Positions 52,441 to 63,000 of a DNA stretch of 64,000 nucleotides are shown piece after piece (within the stretch, counting starts at the first letter, position 1; the number at the start of each line of letters is the position of its first letter). The stretch is taken from positions 61,771-125,770 of the forward strand of contig JAKAVA010000060.1 of assembly GCA_021827645.1 (NCBI GenBank). The letters are read 5' to 3'. The position numbers were made by a program, and so were the translations under genes. The DNA is from Planctomycetota bacterium. GTDB lineage: Bacteria; Planctomycetota; Phycisphaerae; WQYP01. Under the pieces are notes generated by a model. It worked only from the letters and a program-made list of their open reading frames with translations. It did no database searches and was not told the DNA's origin.

Positions 52441-53688
52441 TCATGGCGCGGCGGCGACGGTCGTTTTTGTAGTGTTCGGCGCAGCAGATTCGGTGGCGGT
52501 GGGTTCCGGCGGAGTTTGTGTTTTTCGAGGGGTGTAGCTTACCCATTCATGAGCGTTAGGATCATCCATGGATAAGAGCGTATAAGCGCAGCCGGGCGGC
52601 ACCATATCGAATCTCGCGTCCTCACCCTTGAGATTGATGATCACATATTCCGCATATTTGGCTTGCTTTTCAAAATTAGGGCTGACCGTCTGAGGGCGAA
52701 TGGACGCAACTTCAATTTGAGCCAGAGATTCCAATAAAACCTGCCGCTGACCGCGCGAGGAGTTAATCATCGTGGGAGTGGGCCGCGGGTTACCGGGAAT
52801 CTGGAGACCGACGGAGAAATGATCCATTAAACCACGGCATATCCATGCCGCCGCAAGTTCAATCGCCTTTTCAGCGAGTTCAACCCCATTTTGTGTGGTC
52901 GTCCAAAATCGCAAATCAACGACAACAACAATGGTGGGAGGTGAATCGGAAGTCATGTTACGGACAACCAATTGACCGGTTCGGGCGGAGCGTTTCCAAT
53001 GGATCGATCGGATAGGATCGCCGGGAACATATTCGCGAAGACTGAAGAATTCATCCGAACCTTCGCTTCGGAGACTGGTCATCGACCCGCTGGATGAGAA
53101 GGTACGTGACCGGGCCAATAACTGTCGGCTTAAAAAGCCGATTCGCGGGTAGACCACGATTCTCTGGACCTGCATCACATGGAGAGCGCGTGTAATGAAT
53201 CCCAGCGGAAAGGAACTGCAGACGCGTTGTTCGCGGAGTTCAATGATGCCGCGGTTTGCGGGGATCAGATGCGCCATAACCAGTGTCGATTGACGGGGCC
53301 CAAGATGAAGGCAATATCCATCAGGGACCAGTTCAATCGCACCTTTGTAACGGGCCTCGGTGATACGAATTGCACAACCGGGCAACCACCGTTTTGGATT
53401 GGTGAGGCGGTAGTGAACATCAAGGGACTCACCCGCCACGCCATGGCCCGCAACCGCGCGTTGCACAACCAGATTTTTGAGAAGCAAGTTACCCACGATC
53501 GCTGCGAGCATCAAAGCGCCGGTTACGACGCCCAGCGCCCAGAAGAGAATATTTGTCTGGCTGTTGACTGCCGCGATCAGGACGAATACGGCAATACCAG
53601 CGAAAATAAATCCGACGAACGTCAGTTCATAGTAACTCCGACGATTAGCGAGCTTCTTTTTTTTAGCGTCTCTCCTGGACATCATCAC
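52441..53688 (-). CDS. DUF58 domain protein
   Basis: The product is 415 aa. Two transmembrane segments (TFVGFIFAGIAVFVLIAAV, WALGVVTGALMLAAIVGNLL) are followed by the DUF58 core with GDPIRSIHWKRSARTGQLVV and a VWA-like strand IVVVVDLRF. The last ~35 residues are Thr/Pro/Ala-rich and probably disordered. DUF58 proteins work with MoxR ATPases; here moxR lies directly upstream with only 2 bp between the genes. Transglutaminase and VWA partners common in such operons are absent. Confidence 0.88.
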   Translation of the reverse strand: MMMSRRDAKKKKLANRRSYYELTFVGFIFAGIAVFVLIAAVNSQTNILFWALGVVTGALMLAAIVGNLLLKNLVVQRAVAGHGVAGESLDVHYRLTNPKRWLPGCAIRITEARYKGAIELVPDGYCLHLGPRQSTLVMAHLIPANRGIIELREQRVCSSFPLGFITRALHVMQVQRIVVYPRIGFLSRQLLARSRTFSSSGSMTSLRSEGSDEFFSLREYVPGDPIRSIHWKRSARTGQLVVRNMTSDSPPTIVVVVDLRFWTTTQNGVELAEKAIELAAAWICRGLMDHFSVGLQIPGNPRPTPTMINSSRGQRQVLLESLAQIEVASIRPQTVSPNFEKQAKYAEYVIINLKGEDARFDMVPPGCAYTLLSMDDPNAHEWVSYTPRKTQTPPEPTATESAAPNTTKTTVAAAP

Positions 53689-53690
53689 CC

Positions 53691-54644
53691 TTAAAGCGGA
53701 CAGGGAACACTTTGGAGAATTTCCTGCATGATACGCTGAGCAGTGGAAATATCTCCATTGGAGATATACGCCTTGGTAATAACACGGTGTGAACAGACCG
53801 GTACGACGAGTTCCTTGATGTCGTCCGGTGTTACGTAGTCACGTTGATTCACCAGGGCCAATGCTTGCACGGCCTGCATGAGTGCAAGAGAACCGCGGGG
53901 AGAAAGCCCTGTGTGGAGCATTTCATGACGCCGGGTCGCCTCCACGATGTCCATCAGGTAGTCGAGGAGAACCTGATCAACCTTCACCTGCGCCGCCTGC
54001 CCCTGAAGTGCGATAATTTCATCAATGCTGATGACAGGTTCCAGATTATCCAGTTTATGCCGACCGGGCTGCTCGGTAAGTATGGCGATTTCCCGATCGC
54101 GGAGCGGATAACCGAGTTGAATGCGGAGCAGGAAACGGTCGAGCTGATTTTCGGGCAGAAAATAGGTGCCCTCAAACTCGAAAGGATTCTGTGTCGCGAC
54201 AACCATAAATGGTTTCGGCAGCGCCATGGTCTGACCGTCGACTGATACGGACGCATCGTTCATCGCCTCAAGGAGCGAACTTTGCGTTCTTGGCGTGGTA
54301 CGATTGATTTCATCCGCGAGCACGACATTGGCAAAAATCGGGCCGGGCTTAAATTCAAATGTCTGCTTTTCCTGATTGAATATCGACACTCCGATGATAT
54401 CAGCCGGCAGAAGATCGGGAGTGAGTTGAATGCGGCTGAACTGGCAATTGAGGCTTCTGGCCAGCGCTCTGGCCAAGACCGTTTTTCCCACGCCCGGTAC
54501 ATCTTCAATCAGCACATGCCCACGTGCCAGCACCCCTACCAACAGGTGGGTGATGACTTCGGGCCGTCCATAAAATACCGTTTGGATGTTTTGCCTGAGA
54601 CGTTCAAGCGGTTGCATAATTTTCCCCGCCCTGGATTCATTCAC
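53691..54644 (-). CDS. MoxR-family AAA+ ATPase
   Basis: The product is 317 aa. Walker A is EDVPGVGKTVLARALA, Walker B is NVVLADEINRTTP, sensor 1 is VVATQNPFEFEGTY, and the Arg-finger/lid region includes HTGLSPRGSLALMQAVQA. Standard MoxR length. It is a chaperone-like ATPase thought to mature the adjacent DUF58 protein and envelope factors. First gene of a two-gene operon with the DUF58 gene. Confidence 0.93.
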   Translation of the reverse strand: MNESRAGKIMQPLERLRQNIQTVFYGRPEVITHLLVGVLARGHVLIEDVPGVGKTVLARALARSLNCQFSRIQLTPDLLPADIIGVSIFNQEKQTFEFKPGPIFANVVLADEINRTTPRTQSSLLEAMNDASVSVDGQTMALPKPFMVVATQNPFEFEGTYFLPENQLDRFLLRIQLGYPLRDREIAILTEQPGRHKLDNLEPVISIDEIIALQGQAAQVKVDQVLLDYLMDIVEATRRHEMLHTGLSPRGSLALMQAVQALALVNQRDYVTPDDIKELVVPVCSHRVITKAYISNGDISTAQRIMQEILQSVPCPL

Positions 54645-54982
54645 GGCAGTCTCCGCCGACTGCCAATCTCTATCGCACCCCGCCCCGCACGCGCCCCGAT
54701 GAAAGGAGTGCGCGGCACCGATATTATCGGTTTCTCACCCCCAAATCCTATCGACTAAATCTCCATCCGATACCAATCCTTATTGCCAGCATTCCCCGAG
54801 CGTCAAACTGAAAGCCGAATCTGCCGCGATCACCCCGCATGATCATTCAATTTGCAGCAGCATCGCATGGGATATGATCGCAGCGGATGTCCTTCCGGGG
54901 AGTTGGTCATAGCAACGGTGTGCATGGGATCATACCGTTCGCAGCCCACACCCCAGTGATAGCGATGTGCGCAGAGCGCGAA
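54645..54982. other. Intergenic region upstream of moxR
   Basis: About 340 bp holding the moxR promoter side and the 3' flank of the TPR lipoprotein gene. No gene or notable repeat seen. Confidence 0.4.
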
Positions 54983-55996
54983 TCAGTTCGAGGCCGCCGG
55001 AACCGGAACAGCAAATCGACGAACCAGTCCGCGAATCAAAGGTTGATTGGGGTCGATGGACAGGCTCTTATGCCATTGCTGTATCGCCTTGACCCGGAGA
55101 GTACGGCCGTGGGCGGCACCATCAATTGCGGAAGCTTCATATGCTGCACCCAGGCCGTTAAGAGCCGGGACATAGACAGGATTCTGCTTCAAGGCGAGTT
55201 TATAGCTGTCTATCGCCTTTGCATACTGCCGGGTACGGTAGTAACAATACCCCAGGCGCTCGCTCAAAAGGGGCGTTGGGCAAATTTTTTGCCCGGTTCG
55301 CAGCACACGAGCGGCCTCACCATAGCGATTCCCCGCGATATACATCTGCGCCAAATTGAGGTAGATGGCGGGCTGCCTTGGTTGAAGTTCGAGGCTGGAT
55401 CGAAAATTTTTAATAGCCAAAGCCCGGAATTTCGGATCTTCCCTGGCACATTGAGCGTAGATCACACCGAGATTGGCCAAGGCATCAAAGGAATCCGCCC
55501 CGTTCATCATTGCACGTTGGGCATAAATGAGACCAAGAAACGGATTCCCGTTTTGTGCGTAACTGACAGCGATATTCATGGAAGCCCTGGCGCTCTTCGG
55601 ATGGATGGTCAGTGCATGTTGATAGGATTGGATCGCCAGAGCAAAGCGTCTGAGTTGCTGGTAGCTCACTCCGAGCCAATACCACGAATGAAAACTGAGC
55701 GGATTCAAACGTGTAGCCGTTTTATAGTTGCTTGCAGCCCTGTGATAATCGCCTTTTTTGCGAAAAATATCACCGCGTGCTTCGTATGCCAACACCATGC
55801 CGGAATTGAGCTTAATTGCGGCATTCAGCTCCTTGAGAGCCTGCGTCATTTTACCCTGAGATTCGGCAATCGCCCCTTTTACGTAATCCGTTCGCGCCAG
55901 GTGTTGCTGCGAACAACCGCCGAGAGCCGCCACGAATACCATGCCGACACCGACCAAAATGAGGGGAATTTTCTTCCGGAAAACGTCTGGTAGCAT
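54983..55996 (-). CDS. TPR-repeat lipoprotein
   Basis: The product is 337 aa from the ATG at 55996, which gives a proper lipoprotein signal (KKIPLILVGVGMVFVAALGGC, lipobox LGGC); the frame is open to 56068 without one. The mature part consists of about seven or eight tetratricopeptide repeats, for example AYEARGDIFRKKGDYHRAAS, SWYWLGVSYQQLRRFALAIQ and YLNLAQMYIAGNRYGEAARV. It likely serves as a scaffold on the envelope; its partner is unknown. It is not clearly part of the adjacent operons. Confidence 0.85.
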   Translation of the reverse strand: MLPDVFRKKIPLILVGVGMVFVAALGGCSQQHLARTDYVKGAIAESQGKMTQALKELNAAIKLNSGMVLAYEARGDIFRKKGDYHRAASNYKTATRLNPLSFHSWYWLGVSYQQLRRFALAIQSYQHALTIHPKSARASMNIAVSYAQNGNPFLGLIYAQRAMMNGADSFDALANLGVIYAQCAREDPKFRALAIKNFRSSLELQPRQPAIYLNLAQMYIAGNRYGEAARVLRTGQKICPTPLLSERLGYCYYRTRQYAKAIDSYKLALKQNPVYVPALNGLGAAYEASAIDGAAHGRTLRVKAIQQWHKSLSIDPNQPLIRGLVRRFAVPVPAASN

Positions 55997-56164
55997 CGAA
56001 AATGATCCCTTTTGCCTGACACCCGCACAACGTACCAAAGGCTGACGTTGACGGCTCCATAACGTCAAAAAACGCGGGAATACAGCAAATCAGACCGCCG
56101 CGAATTCAGCCGAAATCGAGCACGCACCCATCACCGATTGCAAATGGCCAGTGGCGGAAACGGT

Positions 56165-56383
56165 TCAGTGCAGAGGAACCGGCGCATTGGTAAGGGTACT
56201 TGGTCGGTCGAGCAAAAAGATGTTTTCTGCACCCGACGGAATTTGACGCAAATTGGTATCCATAGTCAGACCAATGCGGTTTGCATTTGCCCCCGGTGTG
56301 TCGGTAAGCGTTGCGCATCCTCCCATAGAGGACAAAGCTGCGACAGTCACAATGGTAACGGCAATCGCCATAATGCGTTTCAT
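56165..56383 (-). CDS. Small lipoprotein
   Basis: The product is 72 aa. A strong SD (GGGAGG, 6 nt before the ATG) and a lipoprotein signal MKRIMAIAVTIVTVAALSSM with lipobox MGGC make it a convincing small gene. The mature part is about 50 residues (ATLTDTPGANANRIGLTMDT) with no recognised domain. It is close upstream of the TPR lipoprotein gene on the same strand, possibly co-transcribed. Confidence 0.72.
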   Translation of the reverse strand: MKRIMAIAVTIVTVAALSSMGGCATLTDTPGANANRIGLTMDTNLRQIPSGAENIFLLDRPSTLTNAPVPLH

Positions 56384-56888
56384 TAACGCCTCCCGTATAG
56401 GTAAACCCGCCTGCCGGACTTCTGCGATATTTATCCGCAGAACGCCTGCATGTCAAATGCGTCGCAGCCTTTGACCCTATGGTGTATCGGATAAATTGCC
56501 GCCGAATGATCATTGAAATGGGCGTCTTATCGGATGGTGCAAGGACGTGGATGCTGTACCGACGGTCGGTCTGCCCCGCGACTTTCGCCGACACCCGGCC
56601 TCCGCCGGTTCTGAATCGCGCAGCGGTGTTGCGATTGAGGGGATTGGGGGATCAAGCTATCGGCAAGGAAAATTATGGGCGGAATCGAATTACCGATAAT
56701 AACTCCCGGCGAATGCGATGGACCGAATCCGCCGATAATGTCTCCTGCAACTCATTACAGTTTTAATGACTGATACGAAGAGAGACCGATATCGAAACTC
56801 GAGGGGCGTTCTGCCGACGGATCGCCCGGAGAATCGGAGATTTTGCATCGGCAGCCTGGTGAGCGAGACAGCGATGGAGTAGTAGTTG
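56384..56888. other. Intergenic region upstream of the pseudopilin operon
   Basis: About 500 bp between the divergent lipoprotein gene and the pseudopilin operon, expected to hold both promoters. No gene is supported; the small frames lack SD sequences and domains. Confidence 0.4.
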
Positions 56889-57611
56889 ATGATTGGGCGG
56901 AAGTACTCGTACCTCAAACCTTCCATGATGCCACGGCGTGCCTTTACCCTGACGGAATTACTGGTCGTGATCGCCATTATTGTCATTGCATCGCTCATTT
57001 CCATTCCCGCGCTGGCGACACTTCTGACGAACAACAATCTCGTGCAGGCCGAAAATCAGATATCGGCGACGCTGGCTCAAGCCAGATCCCTGGCACTGGA
57101 AGATCACACGGCAGTCGCCGTGATCTTCTTTGAGGAACCGGGAAATGACTCTCAAACTGCGATTGCAGTGGAGACCGAGGCCCCGGGGCAGCCTGCGGGA
57201 CTGAGTTCTACTCTCACGTTTGAGGCGGATTCATCCATTCCGGTCAGCTATCTGCCCAATGGGATTTTTGTGGCAACGGTGATCGGCGGGTCAACGAACG
57301 ACGGTTTTGCCATGCCCCCCGGTTCAACGACAGCGGCCAACAGTCCTCTTCGAGCGATCGTCTTCGACGGTTCCGGCCATCTTGAGATACTGAACTCTCT
57401 GATAACCGCTGCACCGGAAGCCCTGTCCGGCAACAGCCATTATTGGGATTCCACCCATGCTTACGGCCCCAGTTCACCCGGTTTGACAATCTTTGAACCC
57501 GGCGGGTGGCCTGCCAGCGATACCGCCAACTCGTCAGCCGAGGCCGCGTACATGATCACACAGAGTAATATTTTCGTAGTCAATACCTACACGGGAGAGC
57601 TTCTTAAATGA
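56889..57611 (+). CDS. GspH-like pseudopilin (prepilin-type N-terminus)
   Basis: The product is 240 aa from the ATG at 56889, 9 nt after GGAG. The prepilin site is PRRA then FTLTELLVVIAIIVIASL, with the conserved Glu at +5; the usual Gly at -1 is Ala. NNNLVQAENQISATLAQARS and LALEDHTAVAVIF match the region after the GspH/FimT helix. It is the first gene of a four-gene operon; its stop overlaps the next start by 4 bp. The proteins probably form the tip or minor part of a type II secretion or type IV pilus-like filament. Confidence 0.85.
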   Translation: MIGRKYSYLKPSMMPRRAFTLTELLVVIAIIVIASLISIPALATLLTNNNLVQAENQISATLAQARSLALEDHTAVAVIFFEEPGNDSQTAIAVETEAPGQPAGLSSTLTFEADSSIPVSYLPNGIFVATVIGGSTNDGFAMPPGSTTAANSPLRAIVFDGSGHLEILNSLITAAPEALSGNSHYWDSTHAYGPSSPGLTIFEPGGWPASDTANSSAEAAYMITQSNIFVVNTYTGELLK

Positions 57612-58414
57612 AATTTTATCAGGCGGGTGACAGTATGCACTCAGTAATCACTCATGCACGTAGAGGTCGGATCGGCGGTCGGGGACAACATTGCGGATTC
57701 AGTCTGGTTGAAATGCTCGTGTCCATCTTTGTGCTGGGCACCGGGATGCTGATGGTGGCCGGAGTTTTCCCGGTTGCCATCAAGTGGACCAATCAGGACA
57801 GCGAGAGGACCGTTGCCCAGATCATCGCGACCAATGCACTGGGTTCCATTGAATCGGAGTATACGGGAACAAGCCCGCCACAGTTCATCGGCCCATATCC
57901 CTACGCATTTGGAACCGATCACCCCTTTACGGTGCAGGGATCGGCCGCGCAGGCAGGGAATTCCTCTTACTACTGGAGCGCCTCGCTCGAACCGGTTACA
58001 AGCCCATCCGGCGGGCCGACTACAGACGGGACCACTTACCGCGTATCCATTTTTGTGTTCAGCAATCCCGATCCCAGTGCGCGATATCCGACATCGGGGA
58101 CTTCCGGTGGCGGTCAACCGGTGACTACCGACGGTGTGGCCAATTACCCACAATTGTTCTACGGTCCACTCGAGAGCGTGGTTCCGAGCACGTCGAACCT
58201 AACGGGAGCCATGCCCATTGGATCCCTGGGAGTCGATATGAATACGGGTTCCGTATTTCATCTGATTGTCGATCCGACAACCAATACGATTACCATGAAC
58301 GATCTGCTCCCGGGAAACCCCCCTCCGAATGATTACGTGATCTATGCACCACCTGCCGAGGGCGAGTCGGTGTCGCCGTTGATCTATGTCTTTCAGACGA
58401 TGGTGAATCTATGA
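57608..58414 (+). CDS. GspI/PilV-like pseudopilin
   Basis: The product is 268 aa. Prepilin motif GQHCG then FSLVEMLVSIFVLGTGMLMV, with Gly at -1 and Glu at +5, followed by a transmembrane helix. The soluble part is beta-rich with Ser/Thr/Gly loops. It is preceded by an unusually long basic leader of about 30 residues (MKFYQAGDSMHSVI...). It overlaps both neighbours by 4 bp. Confidence 0.85.
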   Translation: MKFYQAGDSMHSVITHARRGRIGGRGQHCGFSLVEMLVSIFVLGTGMLMVAGVFPVAIKWTNQDSERTVAQIIATNALGSIESEYTGTSPPQFIGPYPYAFGTDHPFTVQGSAAQAGNSSYYWSASLEPVTSPSGGPTTDGTTYRVSIFVFSNPDPSARYPTSGTSGGGQPVTTDGVANYPQLFYGPLESVVPSTSNLTGAMPIGSLGVDMNTGSVFHLIVDPTTNTITMNDLLPGNPPPNDYVIYAPPAEGESVSPLIYVFQTMVNL

Positions 58415-60057
58415 GTCAAACAAACACTCTATGGAAGGCCCCGGGCGCCTCACACATTGCGATCAAGCCACCGACTTGCACGCATGCTCATGGTGTGCTG
58501 CCAAGCCGTTGGTCGACACGATCGGCCTTTACTCTGATTGAGACACTCGTGGCATTGATCATCATGGTGATCATGATGGCGGCGATTGGTGAAGTCTTTC
58601 ATCTTGCGGGCTCGACGGTTCGCCTGGGTCAGGCCACACTGAGCACAATGGCCTCTGTGCGAGTGGTTGAGGCGCAGATATCCCATGACTTCCGACATTT
58701 TGACACCAATGAATTTCTCGTCATTCGACAACATTACTATGCTCCTCCCTGGCTTCCGGGCGTACAATACACACCGGGGGATGAAGTAACGTACAACGAC
58801 AATTATTATTTGTGCATACATCCCAGCCTCGTGGCGGCCGTCGGCAATACCTCCGGTGGAGGTTCAGGCGGTGGCGGCGGGCCAGGTGGCGGGCCAGGTG
58901 GCGGGCCGGGTGGCGGGCCGGGTGGCGGGAGCGGCGGGGGATCAACGGGCTCAGGCAGCGGTGAAAATCCTTCTACGTTGCCGCTTTTGTGGCGCGAATT
59001 GTACATTTCGCCCCCGGCGGATACCGGTGGGCCAGGAGGAGGACCGGGCGGATCGATCGGATCATCCTCCGGTTGGACTCCCTCACAATATCCGGTCTGG
59101 CGAGCGGATCAGCTCACGTTTGTTGCCGATGGCCATTTTCAGGGGCGCACCGGCAGTTATTCCGGATCGGGATCATCTGCCTCGCTGAGTATGAGTGATT
59201 ATCTCACGGCGACCAAAGCGCAAATCTGGTATGGCCAGCTGACTGCCTCCTATGGACCTGCGGCTGCAGACACTGGAAATCCGGAATTGCCGTATTGGCC
59301 TGAAAACAGTTGGAATCCAAGTTCGATTCCAAACGGAAGTCCCGCCGCACTTCCATCCGGAGAAACGGCCGGTCAATTTTTCTTCGGCCGTGAATGCATC
59401 TTGATGATTCCACCGGGAAGTCCGACTTGGGGAGCGGGAGTTTACAGTAGCCTGAATGGAAACGGCGGTTATTGGACGGCGCCGGATGGGGAGACTTTCT
59501 ATCAGACCTCATCCGGGCTCGATGCCGCTTACGATGTTGGCCTTCAGGGTGGTCCGGGAGGTGGACCTGGTGGGCCTGGTGGAGGCGGCGGTGGCAGCAG
59601 CGGGCCGCAGCAGACACTGGCCTCGTACCTCAACAGCTTGGCCGTGAGTCAAGGTAATATCAATGTGCCCATCGCCGATCCACTGTGCAACAGATATGGA
59701 ACCGTGGCGACACCTTATGATTCTACCCATGGAATACTCAACGGCTGTATCCGCATGGAACCGATCATGCTTCGCGGCGTTCCCAGCTTTTCGGTCGATT
59801 GGACCGATGGATCCATCGTACCGGGCAGCAACCCTCCACAACTTGAGTGGTGGGGACTGGATAACAGCGGTCTACCGAGCAGTTATGAGTCAGACCTGCT
59901 GCCGGGTGATGACGGTTGTCCGGAGACGTGGGTTTTTTACTCCCAGAATCAGCAGTATTGGCCTAAAGCCCTGAAAATTACCTATCTGGTTACCGATCGC
60001 GATAATCGAATGCAGGGGGGGCACTTCGTTACCCAGATTATTTATCTTCCGCATTGA
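58411..60057 (+). CDS. GspJ-like pseudopilin with Gly/Pro-rich inserts
   Basis: The product is 548 aa, more than twice the size of classical GspJ (about 200 aa). Prepilin motif RSA then FTLIETLVALIIMVIMMAAI, with a leader of about 40 residues. The soluble domain is interrupted by GPGGG-rich low-complexity stretches encoded at 58853-58950, 59020-59055 and about 59547-59610, the first as near-perfect 12-bp repeats (GGTGGCGGGCCR). The rest is Trp/Tyr-rich. Likely sits at the filament tip with the GspK-like protein. Confidence 0.82.
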   Translation: MSQTNTLWKAPGASHIAIKPPTCTHAHGVLPSRWSTRSAFTLIETLVALIIMVIMMAAIGEVFHLAGSTVRLGQATLSTMASVRVVEAQISHDFRHFDTNEFLVIRQHYYAPPWLPGVQYTPGDEVTYNDNYYLCIHPSLVAAVGNTSGGGSGGGGGPGGGPGGGPGGGPGGGSGGGSTGSGSGENPSTLPLLWRELYISPPADTGGPGGGPGGSIGSSSGWTPSQYPVWRADQLTFVADGHFQGRTGSYSGSGSSASLSMSDYLTATKAQIWYGQLTASYGPAAADTGNPELPYWPENSWNPSSIPNGSPAALPSGETAGQFFFGRECILMIPPGSPTWGAGVYSSLNGNGGYWTAPDGETFYQTSSGLDAAYDVGLQGGPGGGPGGPGGGGGGSSGPQQTLASYLNSLAVSQGNINVPIADPLCNRYGTVATPYDSTHGILNGCIRMEPIMLRGVPSFSVDWTDGSIVPGSNPPQLEWWGLDNSGLPSSYESDLLPGDDGCPETWVFYSQNQQYWPKALKITYLVTDRDNRMQGGHFVTQIIYLPH

Positions 60058-60076
60058 ACCAGTTTGGAGTTAAGCC

Positions 60077-63000
60077 ATGATGAATGAATTCGTGCGTCCA
60101 GCCGAAAAGATCAAGCGATCAACGCTCCCGCTGGTTCGGGCTGATGTCGGTCGTGCGGCGAAAGCATTTTCCAGCCGACGCGGAATTGTATTAATTGTCG
60201 TTGTGGCTTTACTGGCGATGTTGGCGCTGATGGGCACCATCTTCATTCTGTCCGCCGCCAGCGATAAACAGGCGGTATATGCGTCCAACACTGCGACGAG
60301 TTTGAATCTGGCACAGTCGGGCGTATTGAGCAGTGTTGTCGGGACTATGCTGAGCCAGACACTTGATCAAAACAGCCACACCCTCGCACTGGGTAATTTC
60401 AATGCATCAACCCAGACCTACACACCGGATTCCCAAATCGCCCGATTGTGGGATTGTCCTCGAGCCGGAGATGTCGCAACCTGCACACCCTCCGCCCCGG
60501 GGCCGTTTTTCCAAACCGCCACCGGTGGCGATCAGACGGTCCCCACCCAACCATGGCTCACTAATATCGCGCCATGGGAACCGTATACCGCTTATTTACC
60601 GGGGATGACGGTGGTGCAGGTGAATCCTGCCACAAGTCCGCCAGCGGAAACGGTGTATGTATGCGCCGCGGCCCACACATCGGGAGCAACCTTCAGCGGT
60701 TCAAGTTCAAACTGGTCAGCCATTGACAATCTACCGGCTGGTGCGGCGCTTGAGAGTGAACTCACTCCGTACCTGTTCGACCCTACAGATGGCCTTTACG
60801 ACATCAGCTACCAGTCGTCAACACAGAGTGCGGCTCCGGATGGAGTGGCGGTTGTGGACGTGCCGAATGCATCTGTAACACTGCCCGCCGTGAATGATTC
60901 CATCCCCGGATTAGCCTATCCTTTTGGAACGCGCGATGCGATGTGGAATCTTCTGCCTTCGAGCGCCTCCAATGGTGCCCGCTTTCGTTTTGCCCTGCGG
61001 ATAACGGATACCTCGGCGTTGCTGAATCTGAATACCGGCTGGATACCCTCCGCGGATGATCTGGGCTCGACCGATCCGGCAGGCATTTATGGAGAATATC
61101 CGGCCTCGTGTCCGATCTTAAACTTGCCGGGAGTCAACTACTCGGCCGACGATACCCCCTCGTACATACAAAATGGGAGTTCCACGACTATCGGCCGAGG
61201 CGGCGGGTTGGTAACGGGGAGCAGCTACACACCAGCGGCCTGGCAGACTACGGTAATCGATGATTATGAGCAGAACGGCAACGAGAACATCGGCGAAGGG
61301 GGAACGGCGGCTGATTTATTGAGCGTCAATTCAGGCCTTGATATGCTGACACAAGGGGGAGGCGTATTCGGGGCCCCATCTTATACGCGCCCCATGATGC
61401 TGGCCGGCAACACGTTTGGTTATCTGACTCAGGCATCTTACCCATATTACATAGCCCAGCCTTGGCGCAACATGTACACAAGCACCAGCTTCACCCGAGA
61501 TGTCGCCGCAGTGAATCTGACTTCCAGTACGATCGCTCCACCACCTCGGCTAAATCTGAATGCTCCGATCAGCAGCAGCAATTTCGCCGCATTCGCACAG
61601 CAACTCTACGACACGTTGATCGTCTGCGGATATCAACCGCACCATGCCTGCGCATGGCTCGTTGATTACATGACTTACCGATTGGATACGGGCGCATACA
61701 ATGGTTCGCCGGCGTTTCTTTCGTCCAGCGGTGAACTTTACGTCCCGACATCGGCCGGCACGCTCACCGCAACGCTATCCGTAGATACCGGCGGCCAAGG
61801 GTATGTCGGCAATACAGCACAGCCGTTCATCAATGAGGTGGATGTCGAACTAACCCAAAAAAGCGGCAGCGCGGCCGAGGCCGGGGATTGGGCGGTGGAG
61901 TTGGTTAATCCGTTCACGGGTGCCGGAACTCTCAACCTGTCCAATTACACGCTGGAAATTATTCCAAAGGCCGGATCGACCATCAGCATAAGTCTTTCCG
62001 GGTCTCTGGCTGGGTACAAGTCTGGATCTAACGGCAATTATGGAGTAGTGTGCTATTCTGGCGGCGCATTTTCATCCGAGGCTTCAAGCGCCGGAGATGG
62101 TTTTGTCCAGACCAGCAGTTCCACTTTCAAGGCTGGCCCGGTCACAGTGGAACTCCTGCGGTCAAACATCGACGGGGCGTCCGGCGCCGTCGTGGTTGAC
62201 ACTATGACGGTTGCCGCACCCGCGGCATTATCCGCAGGTGTATCTCAAGAATATGCAGATGAATCGCGTGATAATTCCGGCACTTCGGGGATATGGGGGT
62301 GTGATTCAACCGCCCAAAGCGTATTACCGTCTGTTTTACCGACGACTGATCCGGGCACTATCGGCAAGGCGAATGACGCGAGCGTGTCCGGAAATCCAGG
62401 CGTTCCCCTGTTTGACCCGTCGTTTGTCAGCGGTTCGAGTGGAACAGGTGGCGGCAGCGGGCCGGGTGGTGGCGGCGGGCCAGGTGGCGGGCCGGGTGGC
62501 GGGCCGGGTGGTGGCGGCGGGCCAGGTGGCGGCGGCGGACCGGGTGGCGGGTCTGGTGGCGGTAGCGGCTCTGGCGGTGGGTCCAGCGGATCTACCACAC
62601 CAGTATCGAGTAACGACTTTATCAACATTGATGCGGTCAACAGCATCGCTCGCGAATGTAATACCACCGGCGAGTCGTTGTCGCAGCAAATAGCCCTCAA
62701 TAGCCCCAGTTCCGGCAGCAATCAGAATGTCGGCATGAGTTATCCAATCGATGCGGCGGCACTTTCACTCCCGTTGCTGCCGGCTGTCAACGGAAGCGGC
62801 ATCTCTTACGAAGCGTATCAGGCGGCGCTGTATTTTGATTTCGCCTATGATCCGCGTGCGGCAGTGACTTGCGTCGACCAGGCTTTTTCCGATCCTGCGA
62901 TCACATCTGTCGGCGGCTCGGCAGGCGAGATTGCGCCATGCATCCTGACGATGACCACGCTAAACGATCGAACAACCAATACGGGTGATGCCATATCGCT